A stretch of 64,000 nucleotides of DNA, taken from contig CAYTES010000001.1 of assembly GCA_964436935.1 (NCBI GenBank), forward strand, positions 26,960 to 90,959, in the 5' to 3' direction. The stretch comes from CAYTES01 sp964436935 (GTDB lineage: Bacteria > Patescibacteriota > Gracilibacteria > UBA1369 > UBA12473). This document shows, piece after piece, positions 57,319-64,000 of this stretch. Both the position numbers and the translations under genes were made by a program. The stretch's first letter is position 1. The number at the start of each line of letters is the position of its first letter. The notes beneath the pieces were generated by a model. It was given only the letters and a program-made list of their open reading frames with translations, searched no databases and was not told where the DNA came from.

Positions 57319-59232
57319 ATGAACAAACGACTATATATCCTTACAAGCCTACTGATCGGAAATGGTCTGGCACTAAACGCTCCGCCAGTGAATGCGGGCG
57401 TATACGACGCCAATTTCGGACTGGAAACAGAACACTTCATCGTGAGTTATGAATTCGAAGCAACCAAAGATCTGGCCGAACAAACCGCGGCGGAATTGGA
57501 AGATGTGATCTGGAAAAAAGAAATCGAAACATTGGGTTTCAAAAGCCCTCTACGCTATGAAGGGGATAAATTCAGAGTTTATATTGACGACAACAACGAA
57601 GAAATCAAACACCCACGCGTACTCGGCATAACCGTGGCCACCAGCGATGGCGAAATTTACATCGCCATGTCCGAAAATATTGAAGAATGGGACACCTATG
57701 CCAACACCCTCACTCATGAATTTTTCCATGTGATTCAATACCGCTACTTAAGTCCGGAAGGAGACAGCTTTAAAGCCGCCCCTTCCAGTAGCTTCGAATC
57801 GGGAGCCATTTGGATCGAAAGTGAAGTGTATCCTGAACTCGACGAATATGCTTCCTATATGGATGTATTCCTGGATCAACCCAATGGATCCATTTTCCTT
57901 GGCGAACGCCCGGGACTTTCCTATTGGGAGTATGCGCTGGGCATTTGGGTAGAATGGATCGAAGAAAAAACAGGGCCTCATGTAATTGATAATTTCTGGC
58001 GAGAATTGTATGCCTTTTCCACACAAGGGGAAGACATCACGCAATCCTTCATGCCCTATTTGAGCTACAGTCGGGTCATCAGCTGGGAAAATCACTCCCT
58101 TTTGGAACTTTTCCACAAATTCACGATCGCCAACATCAATACCGACCAATTTTATGAAATCGGGGAAAATCTGAATGATGCCACGGTCAGCGGGAGTTAT
58201 TCCAGTTATCCAGTCAACAATGACGATTCCAATTCCATTTCCTTATTCGGAAGCAAATACTATAAGTTCACCCCAAAAAGCGAGACAGGAAATTTAAAAT
58301 TCACAGTACACAGCGGAGACACCAACATGGGAATCCTCGTGAGTTTGGTGCCAATAAATGAAAACGGCGAGGTGATGGAAGCTCAAATCGTCAAGCAGCT
58401 GTTCAATGTGGGGGCCTCGGAAGGATCGGTCTTTGTAAAGGATGCCCAACAATATGAACAAATCATGGCCATCGTTTCACCGGTAAACTACAAATGGGAC
58501 GCCCTAAATGTGAATGAGGAAATTTTTTATATCGACAAAACATTTACCTTTGAGGCGGATTGGACAAGCGAATACAGCGACCCGGAAGTTATAAATAAAA
58601 TTGAAATCCCAAGTTCATCGCCCTATTCAGACCTTTCAACGACACATAAAAACTACAAAGCAATAACTTATCTGTCCGAAAAAGAGGTATTGGAAGGTTA
58701 TTCCGACGGAACTTTTAAGCCTGAAAACTCCATCAATCGAGCGGAATTTCTTAAAATTTTAGTGGCTTCGTTGAATGTGGATCTTGATCCGGAAAAGTAT
58801 CAAGACTGTTACCCCGACGTAAAAGACGAGTGGTACGCCAAATATATCTGTTATGGCACCGAAAATGGATGGGTGGAAGGATATCCGGATAGCACATTCC
58901 AACCCGAAGAAACGATCAATAAAGTGGAGGCACTCAAAATGTTGCTCGAATCAAGAGGCATTTCAACGGATGATTTGAGTTTGTTGATCTATGATCGTAT
59001 ATCCTACACCGACACCCCTAATTCCGAATGGTATTATCCCTACCTGCAAATTGCGTATGGATTAAAAATCCTCGAGGAAAATGGAACCACATTCAACCCG
59101 GATGGACTTCGAACACGGGCTGAAGTCTCGGAAGAAACCTTCCGGCTCACCAGCCTCAAAGAGGCCCAAACCGTCACTCCGTATACCAGCTTCTATTCAA
59201 CAAGAGTGGATGAGATTATAATTGACAAATAA
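57319..59232 (+). CDS. Secreted HEXXH metallopeptidase-like protein with C-terminal SLH domains
   Basis: A 637-residue exported protein. A signal peptide (1-27) is followed by a peptidase MA-like domain (about 30-270) with 'TLTHEFFHVIQYRYL' (His133, Glu134, His137) and 'GAIWIESEVYPELDEYA' holding the likely third ligand (Glu167 or Glu169). The middle region is a beta-sandwich. SLH repeats run at about 440-615 ('ITYLSEKEVLEGYSDGTFKPENSINRAEFLKILVASLN', 'GTENGWVEGYPDSTFQPEETINKVEALKMLLE', 'TRAEVSEETFRL'). It is probably a wall-anchored extracellular protease. The gene is divergent from the M50 protease, with ATG after CTCCACCC. Confidence 0.9.
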   Translation: MNKRLYILTSLLIGNGLALNAPPVNAGVYDANFGLETEHFIVSYEFEATKDLAEQTAAELEDVIWKKEIETLGFKSPLRYEGDKFRVYIDDNNEEIKHPRVLGITVATSDGEIYIAMSENIEEWDTYANTLTHEFFHVIQYRYLSPEGDSFKAAPSSSFESGAIWIESEVYPELDEYASYMDVFLDQPNGSIFLGERPGLSYWEYALGIWVEWIEEKTGPHVIDNFWRELYAFSTQGEDITQSFMPYLSYSRVISWENHSLLELFHKFTIANINTDQFYEIGENLNDATVSGSYSSYPVNNDDSNSISLFGSKYYKFTPKSETGNLKFTVHSGDTNMGILVSLVPINENGEVMEAQIVKQLFNVGASEGSVFVKDAQQYEQIMAIVSPVNYKWDALNVNEEIFYIDKTFTFEADWTSEYSDPEVINKIEIPSSSPYSDLSTTHKNYKAITYLSEKEVLEGYSDGTFKPENSINRAEFLKILVASLNVDLDPEKYQDCYPDVKDEWYAKYICYGTENGWVEGYPDSTFQPEETINKVEALKMLLESRGISTDDLSLLIYDRISYTDTPNSEWYYPYLQIAYGLKILEENGTTFNPDGLRTRAEVSEETFRLTSLKEAQTVTPYTSFYSTRVDEIIIDK

Positions 59233-59249
59233 ATTTAAAAATGTATAGT
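59222..59249 (+). promoter_or_regulatory. Sigma-70-type promoter of the 148-residue lipoprotein gene
   Basis: TTGACA (59222-59227) and TATAGT (59244-59249) with a 16-nt spacer; the -35 box overlaps the stop codon of the preceding gene. Confidence 0.7.
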
Positions 59250-59325
59250 AAAATACTATTATGAGGCTTGCATAGCCCCTAAAATCGAGACGCTCACCTA
59301 TTATAAAACATAACAATTATCTTTT

Positions 59326-59772
59326 ATGAATATGAAAAAATTTTTACCAACTCTAATGTTGGGATCAACAATTGCTTTAACAGGATGCGAAAAAAACCAT
59401 CCAATAAAAGAAAAGCTAGAAGAAATAGCAAATATGGTAGATACTAGTAAATTTCAAGGTAAAGGAAATCTTTATGATATAGAATTAAAAGATAGAAACT
59501 TACGAATATGGTATGAAGAGGGTAGAAGTATTATCCCGAGAATTGAAAATGAAAAACAAATAGGCATACAGCATTTTTCAAATAAAGCTCGTAACCGTGA
59601 AATACAAAATTATAATTTAAGCTGTGATTTGGGGGACTTTGGAAATATCGTAGAATGCAATTTCGATCCAACAAAATTGCGCCAAGAACAGATGATTTTA
59701 GAAGATTTAGATGAAATAATAAAAGAATTTAAGTTGAGAATAGCTAAGCATGGAAGCGTAGACAGACGGTAA
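59326..59772 (+). CDS. Small lipoprotein
   Basis: A 148-residue protein with a signal peptide ending in a lipobox ('IALTGC', Cys at ~21). The mature part is charged and has an amphipathic helical end. It is not recognised. It has its own promoter just upstream and a shared terminator (59857-59890) downstream. Codon use is AT-richer than in the neighbouring SLH genes, which suggests a different history. Confidence 0.65.
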   Translation: MNMKKFLPTLMLGSTIALTGCEKNHPIKEKLEEIANMVDTSKFQGKGNLYDIELKDRNLRIWYEEGRSIIPRIENEKQIGIQHFSNKARNREIQNYNLSCDLGDFGNIVECNFDPTKLRQEQMILEDLDEIIKEFKLRIAKHGSVDRR

Positions 59773-59856
59773 AAAAATACAGGACAATACAAAGAGAGGA
59801 AGGCCAAGCCCCCTAAAAGGGGAACGATTGGATACGTCGACGAGCTTTAACATTGA

Positions 59857-59890
59857 GAAAAAGCCCCAACCAATTGGCCAGGGCTTTTTC
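59857..59890. terminator. Bidirectional terminator
   Basis: A perfect 10-bp stem GAAAAAGCCC/GGGCTTTTTC (59857-59866 with 59881-59890). A-tract and T-tract flanks serve both the lipoprotein gene and the convergent 1118-residue SLH gene. Confidence 0.85.
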
Positions 59891-59910
59891 TGTTATCTTA
59901 CAAGTCCAAA

Positions 59911-62900
59911 CTACTCTTGAACATAATTGATATGCCCACTCACTTCTCCATCTGGGTAATCGGCCGTATGAAGATTCACATAATATTCTCCTTCCATAAG
60001 GTCAAGAATTTGAGTATTTGTGACATTCCAAGTTCCAGAAGCAGACCATTCTCCGCTCGCGGCATCGCCACTGAACGTAAGAGTCAAAATAACATCTCCA
60101 TCGGCATTATGAATATGGCCACTGGTTAAATCTTTATTTAAACCTTCAACCGTAACCACATACTCCAATTCGGTACCATTGAGAACAAAACTACCTTCTC
60201 CGGAACCCGTTGTAGTGACCTCGGAACTGACAGCGCCCAAGGTGGACTCAAATAGAAGGGTTTCATCTTGAAGAATGAATCCGCTGATCTCACCATTTGG
60301 AAATTCAGCCGTATGAACATTCACATACCACTCGGCTTGACTCAACTGCTCAATTTGAGCATCGGTCAGGTCAGACCAAGTCCCTTCAGAAGACCAATTC
60401 CCACTCGTGACATCCCCGGTAAAAGTCAACGTGGCCAAAACGGATCCGCCATCCGTATAGTTATGAATATGGGCACCGGTAATGTCTTTAAACAAACCTT
60501 CAACCGTAATGTCATAGCTCAAATCATTTCCTTCCAAAGTGAAGGAGGCTTCACCCATAGCATCAGTTTCATTTCCCATGCTTTCACCGGAAAGATCAAC
60601 GGAGAAGCTCATGGCCTCTTCTACCGTTTCTTCTGTGGTTGCCTCTCCTTCAGATTCATTTACAGGTTCTTCCATGTCTGCAGGATCCTCTTCTTCAGCC
60701 TGTTCTTCCAAAGAACCTTCGGCACCTCCTTCTTCAATCGAAGTTTCGATTTCCGCAACCGAGTTCATTCCCAAGTAAACCCATTTGGAAGGATCGCTAG
60801 GATCAGCAGCGGCGTAGAGGTAAACATTTTCTTCCTCATCTTCGTTGTCTCCCACTTCAGTCACCACGATACCATCGGCATTCATGAGATCGGTTCCCAC
60901 ATGGAAGACCGCAAATCCGGATCCCATGGAAGTGTAACCGTTGTCTCCACGAGGACCATATCCGGGTTCTCCCATCATGGCTTGAACTCCTTTTTTGCCG
61001 TTACATTTGTTGTCATTCATCAACATCCAGTTGGTGGCATCGCCAAGGTAGAACACTTCTTCATCCGTAGAAACAACCGTGACGGATTCCACATCAGGTC
61101 CGGGATAGAAATCACAACTGTCCATGGTTGTGGGTTCATTGCTGACCAAAACCAAGTAAGGATAGGTTCCATCAGTGGCCACTTCGTACATGTCTTCGTT
61201 GTACCCGTAGGCGTTGTACTTCACGGCACGATCCAACATGGCGGCAAATTGAGCGCGGTTCACAACCGTCTCGGCTTCAAAATACATTCCGTCTTCATGC
61301 TCAATACCGGTGATAATGCCCATACAAGCCATGACTCCGGCCGTATCGTAGTACCATTCGGATTCTTTGCCTTCCAAGTCCACAAAATCTTGTGCGCCAC
61401 AATCATCGGCCAAAACATCATTGTAGTAGCTGAGCAAAGTATCGGAACCTCCCAAAGCACGAGCCAAAACGGTCGCAGCTTGAGCGCGGGTCAACTGGGA
61501 TCCGGGTTCAAAATTAGATCCGTCTCCGGTTCCGGTCATGATACCCAAACAGTCCATGGTTTCCACGGCCTTGGCATACCACTCACCGGCGGGAACATCT
61601 TTAAAGGAAGCGTTGCAATTATCAAGATCACGCACGATCCCACGTTTGTCTAAAACCGCTTTGACCAATTTAGCGGCCTGGGAACGAAGCACAGGAGCGG
61701 AACCATCAAAACAAGTTCCACGTCCGGTTTCACAAGCTTTACCACTCCAATACTCGGAATCAATATATTCGGCATACCACACATCAGCTTCCACATCTTC
61801 ATAAGTTTCTTCAACATAATCATCTTGTTCGGTTTCGAGCTCTTCTTCAGTTAAGGTTTCTTCGGCTTCAACTTCAGTCTCTCCTTCGGATTCAACGGTA
61901 ACCTCATCTTCCGTTTCTTCCAACGCTTCTTCAACCTCTTCTTCTTCAACTCCACTCATATATTCAACCACCATTTCTTCCAATTCAACGATCTCGCTTT
62001 GAGCGTGCTTGGATCGACCAGTTTCACCACAAGCGAAAGGATAGGTGTATCCACCATCCGTGATGTATCCATCACAAGTAACCATATACAAAGGTCGCTG
62101 CGCATCTTCCGCTCCAAAATAAATTTGACGGAAATCAATGTGAACATCCCCTCCATAGTAATAAGCATCATCCAACGTTCCATCGGCTTCTTCGTCTCCG
62201 ATTTCACCAACCAAATCGTACAACACGTCTCCATCACCCAAATTGAACCAGACCCCATCAAAGGTCAACGTTTGATTCACTTTGATATTATCCAAATCCA
62301 CGTCCCCGATATAATCTTCCAACTTCAAGGATCCACCTTCAGTCACCGTGGAAGCTCCGACAAGCACCCTATTGGGATAAGGAACCTCCCCACGGGTATA
62401 CCACACACCGGCACTGTCATAAGTAGCGGGCAAACCATAAGCCTGAAGTTGTTCGTCGTCCAGAGTCACCAAGCTGACACGCTGTCCGGCAAACGCCCCT
62501 TGATCAACCAAAAGATATTCACCACTGAACACTTCTTCGGTGGTAAGCTCAGTGGGATTAACACCCAATTCACAAGTCACTCCAGGATCTTCGGTGGTTT
62601 CACCGGTTTGATATTCATACAGCGCCCAACAATTCTGAACTTCGGTGGCAATTTCAGCCGCTTCGTCTTTCGCGTAAGCAGAACGAGCCGACTCCACGAT
62701 CACGAAGTCTTCATTAGCAGTTGAAAGTTCTTCTTCATAATCATATCCGTAAGCTTCTTCAATATCATCATAGTAATTCCAATATCCTTTACCGGCAGAA
62801 ACCGCTCCATCCATCCAGAAGGTTATATTGACCTCTCCCATTGGATTACCGGCGGGAACAGTAACCACCGTTCCTTCTTCCGTCGTCGTGGTGGTCGTGG

Positions 62901-63267
62901 TGACAGCTTCTCCTCCCCAGTACCATTCACCATCCAATTGAACCACCGCCTTTCCATCCCCGTCGGTTGTTTCCACCATCGTTCCATAGACCCAAGAATT
63001 CAAAACAGGACCAAGTTCCCCTTTATGATAAAAAGCGCCACCGACATAATTCATCTCTTCAACATCCAAAGAGACCAATCCCAATCGATAATATTCTCCA
63101 CTTTCACTCATGAGCAAATACTCAGCCGAAAGAAACTGATCGACCGTGACATCTTCGGAGACCTCATTAAACACATCCCCGGGAGCCGCAAGGGCAGTAG
63201 GAACAATGGACACCACCAAAAGCGATGTCATTGCCCATAAACTAAAAAATCGTTTAAGATTTTTCAT
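59911..63267 (-). CDS. SLH surface protein with two C-terminal CHRD domains
   Basis: An 1118-residue secreted, very acidic protein. Order: signal peptide (1-28, ending 'ALAA'); two beta-rich domains (about 30-420); an acidic Glu-rich linker (about 425-490); SLH repeats (about 490-690: 'VLRSQAAKLVKAVL', 'QLTRAQAATVLARALGG', 'VVNRAQFAAMLDRAV'); a further domain (about 700-860); an acidic linker; and two CHRD domains (about 885-1000 and 1005-1118). The CHRD core 'HIHN...ATLTFTGDV...WYVNVHTAEFPNGEISG' is repeated. CHRD domains are beta-barrels found in secreted proteins. Size and composition fit a main S-layer protein, though not proved. Confidence 0.9.
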   Translation of the reverse strand: MKNLKRFFSLWAMTSLLVVSIVPTALAAPGDVFNEVSEDVTVDQFLSAEYLLMSESGEYYRLGLVSLDVEEMNYVGGAFYHKGELGPVLNSWVYGTMVETTDGDGKAVVQLDGEWYWGGEAVTTTTTTTEEGTVVTVPAGNPMGEVNITFWMDGAVSAGKGYWNYYDDIEEAYGYDYEEELSTANEDFVIVESARSAYAKDEAAEIATEVQNCWALYEYQTGETTEDPGVTCELGVNPTELTTEEVFSGEYLLVDQGAFAGQRVSLVTLDDEQLQAYGLPATYDSAGVWYTRGEVPYPNRVLVGASTVTEGGSLKLEDYIGDVDLDNIKVNQTLTFDGVWFNLGDGDVLYDLVGEIGDEEADGTLDDAYYYGGDVHIDFRQIYFGAEDAQRPLYMVTCDGYITDGGYTYPFACGETGRSKHAQSEIVELEEMVVEYMSGVEEEEVEEALEETEDEVTVESEGETEVEAEETLTEEELETEQDDYVEETYEDVEADVWYAEYIDSEYWSGKACETGRGTCFDGSAPVLRSQAAKLVKAVLDKRGIVRDLDNCNASFKDVPAGEWYAKAVETMDCLGIMTGTGDGSNFEPGSQLTRAQAATVLARALGGSDTLLSYYNDVLADDCGAQDFVDLEGKESEWYYDTAGVMACMGIITGIEHEDGMYFEAETVVNRAQFAAMLDRAVKYNAYGYNEDMYEVATDGTYPYLVLVSNEPTTMDSCDFYPGPDVESVTVVSTDEEVFYLGDATNWMLMNDNKCNGKKGVQAMMGEPGYGPRGDNGYTSMGSGFAVFHVGTDLMNADGIVVTEVGDNEDEEENVYLYAAADPSDPSKWVYLGMNSVAEIETSIEEGGAEGSLEEQAEEEDPADMEEPVNESEGEATTEETVEEAMSFSVDLSGESMGNETDAMGEASFTLEGNDLSYDITVEGLFKDITGAHIHNYTDGGSVLATLTFTGDVTSGNWSSEGTWSDLTDAQIEQLSQAEWYVNVHTAEFPNGEISGFILQDETLLFESTLGAVSSEVTTTGSGEGSFVLNGTELEYVVTVEGLNKDLTSGHIHNADGDVILTLTFSGDAASGEWSASGTWNVTNTQILDLMEGEYYVNLHTADYPDGEVSGHINYVQE

Positions 63268-63546
63268 TGATTAAAAGATTAAAAAATAAAAATTTTTAAA
63301 TGAAATAAAATTTCAGGAGTACCTTAACAAATAAATTGATGGAATTCCAGGGGGTCAAGGTGATCCGACATGAATAAAGACGACTACAAAGGCAAAAAAG
63401 TTTCAAAAAATGATGAAATAAGGAGTAGACAAATAAAAAATTTATTACAAAAAATAACCACGGGTGATCTCCGCGCAAACCCAAAATGAAACAAATGCAC
63501 AGTTCCTCTTGCCAAAACAAAAAGAGCATAGTATCCTCCTCGCGCT

Positions 63547-63738
63547 ATGGCAAAAGTATGCGAACAATGCGGCAAACGACCTAGCGTGGGTCACAACGTC
63601 AGTTACTCTCAACGCAAAACCAAACGACGCTTTCTTCCAAACCTTGTGATGAAGAATCTGTGGAATGCGGCGCACAAATGTTTTGAACGAGTAAAAATCT
63701 GCACACGCTGCCTTCGAACCTTAATTAAAAAAATGTAA
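63547..63738 (+). CDS. rpmB: Ribosomal protein bL28
   Basis: A 63-residue protein. '[33 protein letters not shown]' and '[14 protein letters not shown]' are the bL28 hallmarks. CxxC and CxxC pairs are present, so it is of the zinc-binding type. It is a single gene with a likely hairpin terminator at 63772-63800. Confidence 0.95.
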   Translation: MAKVCEQCGKRPSVGHNVSYSQRKTKRRFLPNLVMKNLWNAAHKCFERVKICTRCLRTLIKKM

Positions 63739-63771
63739 GGTTTAAAGGTTTGACTCTAAGTTTAATAGAAA

Positions 63772-63800
63772 AGAGGCACCGCAAAGTGACCTCTATTTCT
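63772..63800 (+). terminator. Probable terminator of rpmB
   Basis: AGAGGCAC (63772-63779) pairs with GTGACCTCT (63786-63794) with one bulged A, followed by ATTTCT. Confidence 0.5.
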
Positions 63801-63932
63801 GATTAATTCCCAAGAACTTCAAACCCATAACTTTTGGGAAAAAGACTGGAAAAACCGCGTAAAGTCAGTATGATAAAAAAAATTGGATTAAGGAACCTGT
63901 GAAAAATATAGTTACGTTATGAGATTTTTACG

Positions 63933-64000
63933 TCGCCCGAGCGCGGGCCCCCGCAGAGGAGAAATTATTTGCAGCCGAAGGGTAAAAATTGTAATAGTAA
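63933..64000. repeat. Structured repeat, copy B of the second core type (cut by window end)
   Basis: The core matches 46176-46250: the first 18 bases are identical, the GAGGAGAAAT box is similar, and the final 'GGGTAAAAATTGTAATAGTAA' is identical. The second hairpin is shorter. The left flank (about 63912-63930) has no pairing partner inside the window; the right arm should lie just past 64000. Confidence 0.75.

Noticed and set aside
60268..61653. 461-codon plus-strand open frame
   Set aside because: It lies wholly antisense to the 1118-residue SLH/CHRD gene, and its His/Ile/Phe-rich composition is what the reverse strand of acidic codons gives.
1..64000. CRISPR array
   Set aside because: No run of evenly spaced direct repeats and no cas gene is seen.
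1..64000. UGA recoding (Gracilibacteria/Absconditabacteria code 25)
   Set aside because: TGA ends frdA, the sigma factor and the macroglobulin gene at the expected protein ends, and no family alignment needs an in-frame TGA.

Overview
The window looks like a chromosomal segment of a Candidate Phyla Radiation (Patescibacteria) bacterium, most likely Peregrinibacteria-like. This is inferred from an AT-rich, gene-dense sequence, many lineage-specific short helical proteins, several S-layer-homology (SLH) envelope proteins, mostly absent Shine-Dalgarno signals, and a standard genetic code (TGA is a stop in frdA, the sigma factor and the macroglobulin gene, which argues against code-25 Gracilibacteria). 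No rRNA gene is present, so the placement is tentative.

Layout. 1-5.6 kb: the tail of an ATP-grasp ligase, a tandem CinA-C protein, a formyltransferase, ThiI, an FKBP lipoprotein and a thioredoxin-like protein. 7.4-12.6 kb: a minus-strand folate and purine cluster (PTPS/QueD-like, folP, pabC-like, purE, an unknown gene, pabB). 13.6-19.8 kb: ndk and a complete fumarate reductase/succinate dehydrogenase (frdBCD, then frdA about 2 kb away with three unknown genes between). 20.4-25.3 kb: a 1617-residue Cys-rich, coiled-coil SLH protein, followed by a Phd/PemK-type toxin-antitoxin pair. 26-30.5 kb: an uncharacterised two-gene unit, structured repeats and an M16 protease. 30.6-38.5 kb: an SLH beta-propeller protein, PBP2, a PerM/AI-2E permease and a DUF1624 membrane protein.

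39.7-45.9 kb holds the most unusual locus. An ECF sigma factor is followed 60 bp later by a 1844-residue membrane-anchored alpha-2-macroglobulin. Its N-terminus has a cytosolic, anti-sigma-like tail and a single membrane helix. Its protease bait region is replaced by a 129-residue Hint/bacterial intein-like domain with all splice or cleavage residues except a +1 nucleophile. The thioester motif is missing. The arrangement suggests that self-cleaving or protease-triggered breakage of the periplasmic part could be coupled to transcription; an M50 site-2 protease lies at 56.5 kb.

46-64 kb: a secreted NlpC/P60-like protein, a DMT transporter, three more SLH proteins (one a HEXXH peptidase, one with two CHRD domains), a DUF3352 lipoprotein, ribosomal proteins bL33 and bL28, tRNA-Thr(GGT), and a tRNA-Trp(CCA) flanked by two broken copies carrying GC-rich palindromes. 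Gene-free stretches at 17.9, 29.0, 46.2 and 63.9 kb contain a family of repeats with conserved cores held between locus-specific perfect inverted repeats. The 730 bp between tRNA-Thr and the M50 protease holds many small palindromes and no recognisable gene.
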